A stretch of 64,000 bases of DNA from Gammaproteobacteria bacterium. GTDB lineage: Bacteria > Pseudomonadota > Gammaproteobacteria > Xanthomonadales > SZUA-36. The notes under the pieces are model-generated. The model searched no databases, had not been told where the DNA came from, and saw nothing but the letters and a program-made list of their open reading frames with translations. Below, in pieces: positions 1-9,900 of this stretch. Each line of letters begins with the position of its first letter. Position 1 is the first letter of the stretch. The translations under genes were made by a program, and so were the position numbers. The stretch spans positions 1-64,000 of the forward strand of contig JAJRUM010000003.1 in the NCBI GenBank assembly GCA_024277815.1, read 5' to 3'.

Positions 1-99
1 CAGGCCAACAGCGGATGCACCCGCTGCAAGCGCCAGTCTCGCTTCCCCGGCACTGCCAATGCAGCAGATTTTTACAAAAGGCAGCCCCGGAATGCGCAA
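1..99 (-). CDS. Phosphoribosylanthranilate isomerase-like protein (TrpF family), 5' part only
   Basis: Reading leftward from about 99, the frame gives IPGLPFVKICCIGSAGEA and then ARLALAAGASAVGL, and it stays open to the window edge. The KICCI opening followed by EARLA..AGA.A.GL matches the first strand and helix of TrpF-type TIM barrels, which isomerise phosphoribosylanthranilate in tryptophan synthesis. Stand-alone homologues with KICCI are common outside trp operons. Only about 33 codons are visible. No ATG is in frame, so a TTG near 99 is the best start and is weak. It lies directly behind prpE on the same strand and could be co-transcribed with it. The family call is inference from a short stretch. 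Confidence 0.5.
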   Translation of the reverse strand, partial: MRIPGLPFVKICCIGSAGEARLALAAGASAVGL

Positions 100-103
100 C
101 CAC

Positions 104-1984
104 CTATCCCCGCAAGCCCAGAGCGGAAGCGATTTCATCCAGAACAGCAGGGTCCTCAATGGTGGCCGGCAGTTTGTACTCCTTGCCATCGGCGATCATG
201 CGCATTGTGCCCCGGAGTATTTTCCCCGAACGGGTTTTGGGCAGGCGTGGGACAACAAGAATGTCCCTGGGCGTTGCGATGGGCCCAACCTGCGAACGAA
301 CCACTTCGATCAGGCTCTTTTTCAATGCCTCGCCATCGACCTGCGTACCGCTATTAAGTACCACGAAACCGAGCGGCATCTCGCCCTTGAGCTTGTCTTC
401 CACGCCAATCACTGCGCATTCGGCCACGTCAGCATGAGATGCCAGCGCTTCTTCCAGCACACCGGTAGACAGGCGGTGACCGGCCACATTGATCACGTCA
501 TCAATGCGACTCATGACCCATAGATAGCCTTGTTCATCCATCACACCGGCATCACCGGTCAGGTAATAGCCTTCAAAACGTGACAGGTAAGTATCGTAAT
601 AGCGTTGCTGGTTTCCCCACAGGGTCGGCAGGTTACCGGGCGGCAATGGCAGTTTGACCATGATATTGCCAGACTGGCCTCTCGGCACCTCGACACCTTC
701 ATCATCCAGCACCCTGATATCGTAGCCAGGCACAGCCACAGTCGGGGAACCGGCCTTGACCGGCAGATACTCCACGCCCATTGGGTTGGCGGCCATCGGC
801 CAGCCACTTTCGGTTTGCCACCAGTGGTCGATCACCGGCACTTCAAGCTGCTTTTCAGCCCAGTGCAAGGTGTCAGGGTCACAGCGCTCACCGGCGAGGT
901 AAAGAGCCTGCAGGCTGCTGATATCGTACTTCCTGAGCAACTTACCTGACGGGTCTTCGCGACGGATAGCACGAAAAGCTGTCGGTGCCGTAAACAGGCA
1001 ATTGACCTTGTGCTGTTCAATGACGCGCCAGAATGCTCCGGCGTCGGGAGTTCCCACCGGTTTCCCTTCATACAGGATGGTGGTGCAGCCAAACAGCAGC
1101 GGTGCATAAACGATATAGGAATGCCCCACTACCCAGCCAATATCAGATGCGGCCCAATAAACATCACCAGGCTGCATATTGTAGATATTCCTCATACTCC
1201 AGTTCAGCGCCACCGCATGCCCGCCGTTGGGGCGTACGACACCTTTGGGTTCACCGGTTGTCCCGGACGTGTAGAGGATGTAAAGCGGGTCAGTCGCGGC
1301 AACCGGGACACAGTCAACCGGATGCGCCTCAGCAACCGCTTCATCCCACAGAACTGCAGACGGATGCATTTCCTCAACAGGCAATTGCGGCCTGGAAACC
1401 AGTATTCTCGGCAGATCTTCCACGCCAGCGATTTGTAGCGCTTCATCCAGCAAAGGCAAATAAGGGATAACCTTGCTGCCTTCGACGCCACAACTTGCAC
1501 TGATAGCCAACTTAGGACTGGCATCAACTACCCTGGCAGCCAGTTCCTTGGGTGCAAAACCACCAAACACCACCGAGTGAATTGCACCGATACGGGCACA
1601 GGCCAGCATCGAGATAACGGCTTCAGGAATCATCGGCATATAAATGATGACGCGGTCACCGTGCGCGACACCAAACTCCTGCAAGACATTGGCGAATGTC
1701 GCAACCTCATCCCGCAACTCAGCATAGCTGTAGGTGCGTACCTGCCCGGTCACGGGGCTGTCATAAATCAAGGCTGCCTGGCCTGATCTACCTGCTTCGC
1801 AGTGGCGATCCAAAGCGTTGTAGCAGGTGTTTATCTCGCCGCCGGAGAACCACTCATAAAATGGCGCATCGGTATCATTGAGTACCCTTTCCCAGGGCTT
1901 TGTCCATACCAGCTCTGCAGCATTTTCAGCCCAAAATTCCGCAGGGGATTCGAGCGAGCGTTGATAAAGTGTTTTGTAGTCCAT
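104..1984 (-). CDS. prpE: Propionate--CoA ligase (propionyl-CoA synthetase)
   Basis: This 626-residue AMP-forming acyl-CoA synthetase activates propionate to propionyl-CoA and has the usual PrpE length (about 628). Visible motifs are the P-loop YTSGTTGEPKG, the adenylate-binding segment DHWWQTESGWP, the hinge region YLTGDAG, and the C-terminal [14 protein letters not shown], whose lysine is the usual acetylation target. The N-terminus (MDYKTLYQRSLESPAEFWAENA) fits the PrpE/Acs N-terminal domain. It is distinct from the acs at 11-13 kb, which has the longer Acs-type sequence. It stands alone rather than in a prpBCD operon. A CrbR-type site lies upstream at about 2057-2076, suggesting control together with acetate genes. 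The ATG at 1984 is well placed. Confidence 0.93.
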   Translation of the reverse strand: MDYKTLYQRSLESPAEFWAENAAELVWTKPWERVLNDTDAPFYEWFSGGEINTCYNALDRHCEAGRSGQAALIYDSPVTGQVRTYSYAELRDEVATFANVLQEFGVAHGDRVIIYMPMIPEAVISMLACARIGAIHSVVFGGFAPKELAARVVDASPKLAISASCGVEGSKVIPYLPLLDEALQIAGVEDLPRILVSRPQLPVEEMHPSAVLWDEAVAEAHPVDCVPVAATDPLYILYTSGTTGEPKGVVRPNGGHAVALNWSMRNIYNMQPGDVYWAASDIGWVVGHSYIVYAPLLFGCTTILYEGKPVGTPDAGAFWRVIEQHKVNCLFTAPTAFRAIRREDPSGKLLRKYDISSLQALYLAGERCDPDTLHWAEKQLEVPVIDHWWQTESGWPMAANPMGVEYLPVKAGSPTVAVPGYDIRVLDDEGVEVPRGQSGNIMVKLPLPPGNLPTLWGNQQRYYDTYLSRFEGYYLTGDAGVMDEQGYLWVMSRIDDVINVAGHRLSTGVLEEALASHADVAECAVIGVEDKLKGEMPLGFVVLNSGTQVDGEALKKSLIEVVRSQVGPIATPRDILVVPRLPKTRSGKILRGTMRMIADGKEYKLPATIEDPAVLDEIASALGLRG

Positions 1985-2027
1985 GGTCAGTCCGCCATTT
2001 TAAAATTCACAACATGAAGATTTGCCT

Positions 2028-2076
2028 ATTTTACGGCTGGGGCCCACCTGAAAAACATTCGACTTTAGTTAGAAAT
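2028..2076 (-). promoter_or_regulatory. Putative prpE promoter with CrbR-type site
   Basis: On the minus strand a near-palindrome with core ACTAAAGT (plus-strand 2062-2069) is followed after 28 bases by TAAAAT (2028-2033), a good -10 hexamer with no recognisable -35. The implied start near 2021 puts the core about 44 bases upstream, as for an activator that contacts polymerase. The same arrangement occurs before the symporter genes and at acs/porin. The site overlaps the last codon of the exonuclease gene. This is inferred from sequence only. Confidence 0.5.
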
Positions 2077-2755
2077 AGGTCAAGTAAGGCTTGAGCTTCA
2101 GGGCAGTGGCCGGCTCCATTTTTTCTGCAATAGCCAGCAACAACTCAGCCGTTGAGCTCGCGTCTGTCAGTGCATTATGTGCCGTGTAAGCCGGCAGGTT
2201 GTAATGTGCGCGAAGCTTGTTCAGGCGTAAATCATCGTGCTGCACAGGCAGGTCGCGTTGCTGGCGCAAGGACAATTCCATCTGCAGGGTATCCAGCACC
2301 ATGAACGGCATTGCAAAACCCGCCCATGAAATACTTGCCCGTTGCAGGAAACCCACGTCAAGGCTGGCATGGTGAAACAGCCAGACGCGACCACGGGCTG
2401 CCTCGAACAGCGTCGCGAGGCCTTCTTCCAGTGCCACGCCGTGAGCAACATCACTGTCCAGTAACTCATGGATTGCAGCACTGTACCCCACCGTCTGCCC
2501 GGCATTAATCAACAAGTGCTGGTTTGCCGCAAATCGAATCCGGCCACCATCCACATGTGTCCAGCCAATGGCCACTATCTGGTTTTCCCGCGCATCAAGA
2601 CCCGTCATTTCAAGATCAACCGCGATCAATGGTGTATTGGCAATGGTATCTACCTCAAGCGCAGCACTTTCCGTCAAATAATCAGCCAGTCCAGCCTGTC
2701 TGAAGCGTTGCGCGATAGTTTGGCAGCGCTTTTGGTAGCGCCAGTGGTCCAGCAT
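2069..2755 (-). CDS. DEDDh-family 3'-5' exonuclease (DnaQ-like)
   Basis: The 228-residue protein has the DnaQ/RNase T exonuclease fold. Exo I is VDLEMTGLDARENQI (D47, E49), an aspartate is in the HHASLDVGFLQ segment, and Exo III is HNALTDASSTAEL (His and Asp near residues 195-201). About 40 residues precede the domain. It has no polymerase III subunit context, so it is probably not the replicative epsilon subunit. Its start codon overlaps the stop of the upstream cNMP/CBS/DUF294 gene, so the two are translationally coupled. The substrate is unknown. Confidence 0.87.
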   Translation of the reverse strand: MLDHWRYQKRCQTIAQRFRQAGLADYLTESAALEVDTIANTPLIAVDLEMTGLDARENQIVAIGWTHVDGGRIRFAANQHLLINAGQTVGYSAAIHELLDSDVAHGVALEEGLATLFEAARGRVWLFHHASLDVGFLQRASISWAGFAMPFMVLDTLQMELSLRQQRDLPVQHDDLRLNKLRAHYNLPAYTAHNALTDASSTAELLLAIAEKMEPATALKLKPYLTYF

Positions 2756-4590
2756 CAGAGCACCTGATAACGCAAGGCCAGCGCCTGCTGGGCATTTTCA
2801 ACCAACATGAAGGCCGCCTTGAGGTTGCGCCTCAATAACGGTGACAGCTCTTCTATCGGTACAAAATTGGTGGGTTTCCTGCCGGCGACCATTTGCTTCG
2901 ATTGGTGTTCCAGGCGGATTCGATTGATCAGAATCAGCGCATCACGCAAGCTGCTGGCATCGTCTTCATTCATTGCACCTTTTTCAGTGGCCAGCTCAAT
3001 GCGTCGAAAAGTATTCGCCTCATGTATCCCGGTTTCCAGTGCCCGCATCCTGACCAGGTCTGTAATGGGGACGATGCCGCGGTGCTTGAGGTTCAGCCCT
3101 TCACTGTGTGAGCCATCATCCTCCTGCACAAAGCGCCGGAAAAAACCCAGCGGTGGGCGGTGTGTGAGCACATTTTCCGCCATAAAACGACGAAAAATAC
3201 GGTTTTCCCTGGCCCGCTTGCTGGCATAAGCCTGTAAATCCTCAACCAACCTGCTTTTACCGAATACGCAGCGAATATCGAAAAATATACTGCTATACAT
3301 CACTGACTTCGGTTTTGGTTCATTGATCCAGCCATCAAAATGCTGCTTCCAACCACCAAGTGAAACCCGCCACTTCACATTCAGCGCCATGACCTCACCG
3401 GGACAATAAACATAACCCAGCTGATCCAGGCCATCACAAACCAACTCCGAGAGCCTGGCAAAATAGTCTGCCTCTTCACCATCGGCGTCACGCTCCAGTA
3501 CCAGTCCATTGTCCTGATCGGTTCTGGCAGTTTGCTCCTCACGGGCTTGTGAGCCGAAAACGACCCAGGCATACGCTATCGGCGGCTCACCCAGGTGCTG
3601 TTCGGATAGCTGGAGTAGCCTGACAGTAAAAGCATCGGTGATAAGCGTGACCATGCGCCCGATTTGCTCAACATCCCTGCCCAGAGTGACCATGCGCTCA
3701 AACAGGGGGGTCAAACGCTGGCTGAGTTCCAGCAGTCCATTAATCGATTTACTCTTGTAGATATCGCGTACAAGCCGCAAAGGATGCTCTGATTGTGCAC
3801 GCAGAATATCACCCGCAGTTACCAGACCCAGAGGCTTGTCATCGTCCATAACCGGAAGGTGGTGGTAATTTTCACGCATCATCAACAACAGGGCCTCATC
3901 CACACTCGCATCAACGGCCATGTGCTTCGGGTTTGCCGTCATGACGTTGCCGATGGCCCCGGACGGATCCAGGCCCGTTGCCAGCACCCTGTGACGCAAA
4001 TCCTTGTCAGTCACAATGCCACACAACTGCTGATTCTTTACGACCAGCACACTGGAAACGTTTTCAGCGCTCATCCTGCTGGCAGCATCATGGATGCTCA
4101 TGTCGGCATCAACCATAACGGGTGCACGCTTGAGCAGATCCCTTACTTGAGTAACGCTGTGTTTAACCTGCGTCGCTGCGCTTAGCCGGGTCTTCAGGCG
4201 ACTGCTGAAATATTCACCAACCAGCACATTGGCGTTGCAAAGCTCGACAAAATCCTCTGCGCTCAAATGCCAGATCAGGCAATCTTCTTCAGCCTCAACC
4301 ACATAATCCTTCATCTCACCATGAAAGTAGATCGCATGCCCAAACAACTCGCCTTCAGAACGTTTATCCAGGAACTTCTGCTTATCATCAAGCATCCGCA
4401 CGGCCCCCTTGCGGATGATTCCCAGTCCCGGCGCCGGTCGGCTTGAAAAAATCACTTTCCCTTGCGGGTAGTAAGCAGCCTCAAGCTTGTATGCCAGGCT
4501 GTTCAGTTCGTCAGTCAACAGGGCGTTGAACGGAATAACTGTATGTAGAAATTCTGTAGCATGGGACGCGTCATGGTAGTTAGTAGGCAT
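2755..4590 (-). CDS. cNMP-binding / CBS-pair / DUF294 putative nucleotidyltransferase
   Basis: The 611-residue soluble protein has four visible parts. Residues 20-130 form a cyclic-nucleotide-binding-like fold. Two CBS repeats follow at about 155-205 (VSSVLVVKNQQLCGIVTDKDLR) and 215-270 (HHLPVMDDDKPLGLVTAGDIL). A DUF294 nucleotidyltransferase-like domain at about 335-475 contains GSQAREEQTARTDQDNGLV, and a DUF294 C-terminal helical domain completes it. Proteins of this type often sit beside acetate-type symporters and are thought to sense nucleotides or regulate uptake, but the reaction is unknown. The gene overlaps the exonuclease gene by one base and is separated from the upstream symporter gene by a terminator. 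Confidence 0.88.
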   Translation of the reverse strand: MPTNYHDASHATEFLHTVIPFNALLTDELNSLAYKLEAAYYPQGKVIFSSRPAPGLGIIRKGAVRMLDDKQKFLDKRSEGELFGHAIYFHGEMKDYVVEAEEDCLIWHLSAEDFVELCNANVLVGEYFSSRLKTRLSAATQVKHSVTQVRDLLKRAPVMVDADMSIHDAASRMSAENVSSVLVVKNQQLCGIVTDKDLRHRVLATGLDPSGAIGNVMTANPKHMAVDASVDEALLLMMRENYHHLPVMDDDKPLGLVTAGDILRAQSEHPLRLVRDIYKSKSINGLLELSQRLTPLFERMVTLGRDVEQIGRMVTLITDAFTVRLLQLSEQHLGEPPIAYAWVVFGSQAREEQTARTDQDNGLVLERDADGEEADYFARLSELVCDGLDQLGYVYCPGEVMALNVKWRVSLGGWKQHFDGWINEPKPKSVMYSSIFFDIRCVFGKSRLVEDLQAYASKRARENRIFRRFMAENVLTHRPPLGFFRRFVQEDDGSHSEGLNLKHRGIVPITDLVRMRALETGIHEANTFRRIELATEKGAMNEDDASSLRDALILINRIRLEHQSKQMVAGRKPTNFVPIEELSPLLRRNLKAAFMLVENAQQALALRYQVL

Positions 4591-4654
4591 TTACAGGTTC
4601 CAGGCTGTTCCGGTTGTTGCAGGTTATGTTTGAATGTACCAGTCAGTCGGCTAT

Positions 4655-4690
4655 AAAAAAAGAGCCAGCACGAATGCTGGCCCTTTCCTC
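4655..4690 (-). terminator. Rho-independent terminator after the symporter gene
   Basis: Read on the minus strand, GCCAGCA, a TTCG loop and TGCTGGC form a perfect 7-bp stem (4664-4681). It is followed by TCTTTTTTT (down to 4655). It ends the symporter transcript 16 bases past its stop codon and separates it from the DUF294 gene. Confidence 0.88.
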
Positions 4691-4705
4691 ACCCAACGTT
4701 CCAGA

Positions 4706-6487
4706 CTAATGGTCTTGTGCTTTTCCCGCACCGATAGGTACACGGATTTCTTCCACCAGGTGCTGAATATGCTCCGGTGGTGGAGGCGTAACTTTGGATA
4801 CAAGGTAGGCAACGGCAAAGTTAAGCATTGCCCCTACTGCACCGAAAGCCTCGGGCGAGATACCCATGAACCAGTTATCAGGCGTGTTGGCTGCCATCGC
4901 TGTTCCGGGAATAAAGAACCACCCCTTGAACCAGAAGATATACAGCAAGGTTGAAAACAGACCGGTCAGCATGCCTGCGATAGCACCGATATTGTCCATA
5001 TTCTTGTTGAAGATACCCATCATCAGGGCGGGGAATATGGAAGATGCAGCCAGACCGAATGCCAGTGCCACCACCTGAGCGGCAAATCCAGGCGGATTCA
5101 TCCCCAGATAGCCTGCTACCAGAATGGCTCCTGCCATGGACAGGCGGCTTGCCAACAACTCTTTCTTTTCTGAAATATCAGGGGAAATCATGCCCTTGAT
5201 CACATCATGTGAAACAGCCGTCGCTATCGCCAGCAACAGGCCGGCAGCGGTTGACAACGCAGCAGCCAGACCACCGGCAGCTACCAGGGCGATAACCCAG
5301 TTCGGCAGATTGGCAATTTCCGGGTTGGCCAGTACCATGATGTCACGGTCAACCTTGACCATTTCATTACCCTTCCAGCCAAAGCCAGCGGCTTTTACGG
5401 CAAATGCTTCGTTCTTGTCATTGTAGTATTGAACACGGCCATCGCCGTTCTTGTCTTCAAACTTCAACAACCCGGTAGTTTCCCAGTTCCTGAACCAGTC
5501 AGGCCGGTCAGCGTAGACCATGTTGCCATCAACTGAGCCAACTTCGCCGGTCTGAATGGTATTCATCAGGTTCAAACGAGCCATCGCACCAACTGCCGGT
5601 GCAGTGGTATAGAGAATGGCGATAAATACCAATGCCCAACCGGCTGAGGTACGTGCATCTGCTACTTTGGGTACCGTGAAGAAGCGCATGATGACGTGCG
5701 GCAGACCAGCCGTTCCGATCATCAGCGAGAGGGTCAACAAAACCATATTCAACGTCGACCACTTCTGTGCCGTGAAGGCGACAAACCCAAGGTCGGTGAC
5801 CACCATATCCAGCTTATCCAGTAGTGCCACTCCGGAGCCATCGGCCATCGTGCTGCCGAGACCAATCTGCGGGACCGGAACACCGGTCAGGTGTAGTGTG
5901 ATGAAAACAGCCGGTACTGTGTAGGCAAATATCAGTACACAATACTGTGCGATCTGGGTATAGGTGATACCTTTCATTCCGCCCATTACGGCGTAAATGA
6001 ATACGATGGCCATACCAACTGCAACACCGGTATGGAAATCTACTTCCAGGAAACGCCCGAAAGCAACACCCACGCCCTTCATCTGGCCGATCACATACGT
6101 GATGGAAGCCACGATCAGGCACAGGACAGCCACCATACGCGCCGCCTTGGAATAGTAACGTTCACCGATAAATTCAGACACTGTAAACTTGCCGAATTTA
6201 CGCAGGTAAGGAGCCAGCAACAAGGCCAGAAGCACGTAACCACCAGTCCAACCCATCAGGTATACCGATGCATCATAGCCAAGAAAGGCAATCAGCCCTG
6301 CCATAGATATGAATGATGCGGCAGACATCCAGTCTGCGGCTGTCGCCATGCCGTTGGCAATCGGATGTACACCCGCGCCCGCTACGTAAAACTCCTTGGT
6401 GGTTGAAGCCCTGGCCCATATGGCGATGCCAACATACAACGCAAATGTCGCACCGACGACCAGGAATGTCATTGTTTTGAGATCCAT
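4706..6487 (-). CDS. Sodium:solute symporter, ActP-like large subunit (VC_2705-type)
   Basis: This is a 593-residue member of the solute:sodium symporter family with about 13 hydrophobic segments. It starts with MTFLVVGATFALYVGIAIWARA and carries the family signature ADWMSAASFISMAGLIAF near residues 51-68. Together with the small DUF4212 subunit encoded 12 bases upstream, it forms the two-part subtype thought to import acetate or related short acids. A long non-membrane loop (about 315-385) carries DKNGDGRVQYYND at 345-357, which looks like an EF-hand calcium loop. A GGAG site precedes the ATG. The CrbR-type upstream site and adjacent crbS, crbR and acs support acetate uptake. The exact substrate is inferred. 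Confidence 0.88.
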   Translation of the reverse strand: MDLKTMTFLVVGATFALYVGIAIWARASTTKEFYVAGAGVHPIANGMATAADWMSAASFISMAGLIAFLGYDASVYLMGWTGGYVLLALLLAPYLRKFGKFTVSEFIGERYYSKAARMVAVLCLIVASITYVIGQMKGVGVAFGRFLEVDFHTGVAVGMAIVFIYAVMGGMKGITYTQIAQYCVLIFAYTVPAVFITLHLTGVPVPQIGLGSTMADGSGVALLDKLDMVVTDLGFVAFTAQKWSTLNMVLLTLSLMIGTAGLPHVIMRFFTVPKVADARTSAGWALVFIAILYTTAPAVGAMARLNLMNTIQTGEVGSVDGNMVYADRPDWFRNWETTGLLKFEDKNGDGRVQYYNDKNEAFAVKAAGFGWKGNEMVKVDRDIMVLANPEIANLPNWVIALVAAGGLAAALSTAAGLLLAIATAVSHDVIKGMISPDISEKKELLASRLSMAGAILVAGYLGMNPPGFAAQVVALAFGLAASSIFPALMMGIFNKNMDNIGAIAGMLTGLFSTLLYIFWFKGWFFIPGTAMAANTPDNWFMGISPEAFGAVGAMLNFAVAYLVSKVTPPPPEHIQHLVEEIRVPIGAGKAQDH

Positions 6488-6499
6488 TATTTTTCTCCT

Positions 6500-6760
6500 T
6501 TAGTCTTCGTGCACATTGAATTGCTTGTCGATCTTTCCAATGCGATTGGCATAGAAAAAAATCAACGCAACAAAAATGTACATTGAGCCCTGCTGGGCAA
6601 ACCAGAAGCCCAGTTTGTAGCCACCAAGACTGATGGTGTTCAACTGGTCGACCAGGATGATTCCAAAAAGGTAGGACACGACGAACCAGATGCTCAGGCA
6701 CAATGCCACCAGCTTCAGGTTTGCCGTCCAATAAGCTTGTCTGTTGTTTTGTTCACTCAT
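6500..6760 (-). CDS. DUF4212 symporter small subunit
   Basis: The 86-residue protein has two transmembrane helices (LVALCLSIWFVVSYLFGIIL and FWFAQQGSMYIFVALIFFYA) and the DUF4212 pattern Y-W-x-x-N-L near the start (AYWTANLKLVALCLSIWFVVS). It is the small partner of the adjacent large symporter subunit. The reading frame extends 19 codons further upstream. The ATG at 6760 (MSEQNNRQAYW) is preferred because GAGAGG lies just before it and the family starts there. It is the first gene of the two-gene transporter operon. Confidence 0.9.
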   Translation of the reverse strand: MSEQNNRQAYWTANLKLVALCLSIWFVVSYLFGIILVDQLNTISLGGYKLGFWFAQQGSMYIFVALIFFYANRIGKIDKQFNVHED

Positions 6761-6797
6761 GGGTAGCCTCTCTGTATATGGTAAATTACCGATCACT

Positions 6798-6843
6798 ATG
6801 TTACGTTGAGAACGCAAGCATAACGCTCCTACTTTAGTCGTAG
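6798..6843 (-). promoter_or_regulatory. Putative symporter-operon promoter with CrbR-type palindrome
   Basis: Plus-strand 6829-6843 reads CTACTTTAGTCGTAG, an imperfect inverted repeat whose minus-strand core is ACTAAAGT (6831-6838). Exactly 27 bases downstream on the minus strand is TAACAT (6798-6803), a plausible -10, with no recognisable -35. Core-to-start geometry (about -43) matches the acs and porin sites. It also lies upstream of crbS on the other strand, but I see no -10 at the matching distance there. Confidence 0.55.
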
Positions 6844-6901
6844 AGGGCGTTCAGCCTGAAGATCGTCCGTTGCAATACATAATGAAAAAACTACGCGGCA
6901 C

Positions 6902-9900
6902 ATGCTGAATCCCTGGGTATTGACTCTCATCGTACTGGCCTATATGGGCCTGTTATTCGCTATTGCATGGTACGGCGACAAGCAACGAATCGGAACCGGT
7001 CACCCTAAATTCAAAGCGATTATTTACTCGCTTTCACTGGCCGTCTATTGCACTTCGTGGACCTTCTATGGCGCCGTCGGCAGCGCCGCTTCCACTGGCT
7101 GGGGGTTCTTGCCCATCTATCTTGGGCCTGCACTGTTAATGCTGGTGGGATTTGATGTGCTGCGGCGTATCGCTGTAACCAGCAAAGAGCACCGCATTAC
7201 TTCCATCGCCGACTTTATCGCCTTCAGATATGGCCGTAGCCACACCATTGCAGTGCTGGTTACCTGTGCCGCTGTCATTGGTTCCGTGCCCTATATCGCG
7301 CTGCAACTCAAGGGCATCACCACGGGCGTCGACGTCATTAGTAAAGCCACTGGAAACGCCACCATCCTGCCTGACAATCTACCCTTGTACCTGGCGCTGG
7401 CACTGGCTGCTTTTGCAATGGTATTTGGTACTCGCAACCTGGACGCCAGCGAGCACCACCGGGGCCTGATGTGGGCAATTGCCTTTGAATCACTGGTCAA
7501 GCTGCTGGCCTTCATCGCCATCGGGATATTTGTAATTTTTGGGATTTTTGATGGTCTGGAGAGTGTCGCACATACCATACGGGAGCACGGGGAATACCAG
7601 AAACTGTTCACACCCTGGAAATTCCCCGAAGGCTTCGGCATCCAGATGGTACTCGCCATGGTGGCCATCCTGTGCCTGCCCCGTCAGTTCCACGTAGCCA
7701 TTGTTGAGTTCAGGGATACCACCGACCTGCGCGTTGCCCGCTGGGTCTTCCCGGCCTACCTGTTTATTTTCGCTGCGCTGGTCATACCCATCGCGCTGGC
7801 AGGTTTGACCCAGTTCTCAGGACAGGATGTCAACCCGGACACCTATGTGCTATCCCTGCCATTGGCCTTTGATAAGCCAATGCTTACCCTGCTGGCCTTC
7901 CTGGGTGGCTTTTCTGCTGCCACCGGCATGGTCATCGTATCCACCGTTGCGCTGGCCATCATGGTCAGCAACGACATCGTGATGCCATTGTTGCTGCGCA
8001 GCGGCCTGACCCTGAGAAATGACAAGCGTGACCTGTCACAGACGCTGTTGCGGGTACGGCGGATCTCAATCCTGCTGCTGACCCTGGCAGCCGTTGCCTA
8101 CTACCGGGCTATTGAGTCCGGGGTACCACTCGCATCCATCGGTCTGTTGTCTTTTTCAGCTGCCGCGCAATTCGCTCCCGCCATGCTGATCGGTATTTAT
8201 TGGAAACGCGCCAGCCGGACGGGGGCTATCTGGGGATTGTCCCTGGGTGTCACGAGTTGGTTCATCTGGCAGCTGTTGCCCTCTTTTACTGCTGTTGGAC
8301 AGATGAAAGCACTGATCTCAGTTATTCCATCAATGGACTTCAACCAGGGTGCCATGTTTTCGCTGATGTTGAACGCGGCAGCAGTCGTCATTGTGTCCAT
8401 GATCAGGCCTGACAAAGAGTCATCTTCCGACCTGGGCACCAGCCTGTCCAACAGCGGCAGACTGATCACCGTGGAGGAACTGGAAACGACCATTGGCCGC
8501 TTCCTGGGTATCGGTAAAACCCGTGAGGCGCTGTCTACCCACCTTGGGCTGCCCGCACCACAACCCGGCGCGTTGGCAACACCGGAAACAATCCAGTTTG
8601 GTGAACGTCTGCTGGCAGGCTCCATCGGTTCCGCATCTGCCAGGACCGTCCTCAGCACCGCACTGAGCCACCGTGGCCTCGGGCCGGAGGCCGTCATGGA
8701 ATTGCTGGACCGTACTTCGCAAGCCGTGCAGTTTAACCGTGAGCTGCTGGAGTCGACCCTCGATAACATGACCCAGGGCGTCAGCGTGGTAGACCAGGGC
8801 CTGCGACTGGTTGGCTGGAACCGGCGCTATGCGCAGCTGATGAACTATCCGGAGGGGACACTTTATATCGGCAAGCCAATCGTGGAGCTGATTTACATGA
8901 ACGCGGAGCGCGGACTCATCGGTGACCATAAACGGGAGATCAACAAACGGCTTGATCATTTGCGTAGCGGCCAGAACTACCGCTATGAACGGGAATGGCT
9001 TGGAGGCAAGGTACTTGAGATCCGTGGCAACCCGATGCCAGGCGGCGGTTACGTCACAACTTTCAGTGACATCACCCATTTCAAGGATATCGAACACGAA
9101 TTGCAGCTGATCAATGAAACCCTGGAGCAGCGCGTACAACAACGAACTTTTGAGCTGCGAAGCGCCAACAAGGAACTTGAGGAATCAAGGCTGCTGGCAG
9201 AAGAAGCCAACCGCAGCAAAACCCGCTTCCTGGCAGCCGCCAGCCATGACCTGCTGCAGCCAATGAACGCGGCCAGCCTGTTCGTCTCCATTTTGCGTCA
9301 GCAACAGGAGGGCTCAGACAGCGAGCAGGCCCTGCTGGTCAAACGTATTGACCGCAGCCTGAGGGCATCAGAACAATTGCTGAGTGCGCTGCTGGATATT
9401 TCCAAACTGGACTCCGGTATGTATGAGCCGGAACTGGAGGCCATTCCAATACCCGATCTTTTCGATCAGCTGCGCCGGCGTTTCAAGGACCTCGCCGGCA
9501 ACCGGAATCTTCATTTGCGGGTGCATGCGGCAGATCACCTTATTTACAGCGATCGTAACCTGCTGTATCGCATATTGCAGAATTTTCTTGCCAACGCCAT
9601 CCATTACACCGAGTCGGGTGGTGTGCTGCTGGGCTGCCGACTGCGCGGGGACAACCTCAAAATCAGCGTCTGGGACACAGGGGTCGGCATAGAAGAATCA
9701 GAAGTAAAGGCCATCTTCCAGGAGTTTCACCGCCTGGATTATGCCCGCCGCCTGGACGAAAAAGGTCTGGGCCTGGGGCTCGCAATCTGTGACCGGATAG
9801 CACGCATGCTGGATCACGAAATTGATGTCAGTTCAAAACCGGGGCATGGCAGTTCTTTCTCGGTAATCGTACCGCTGACACACGATGCCACCCAGCGTAA

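Noticed and set aside
1010-1470. Overlapping plus-strand frames of about 140 residues inside prpE
   Set aside because: They are antisense shadows of a GC-rich synthetase gene.
8420-9142. A 240-residue minus-strand frame inside crbS
   Set aside because: It covers the PAS and linker region of crbS and shows no recognisable domain.
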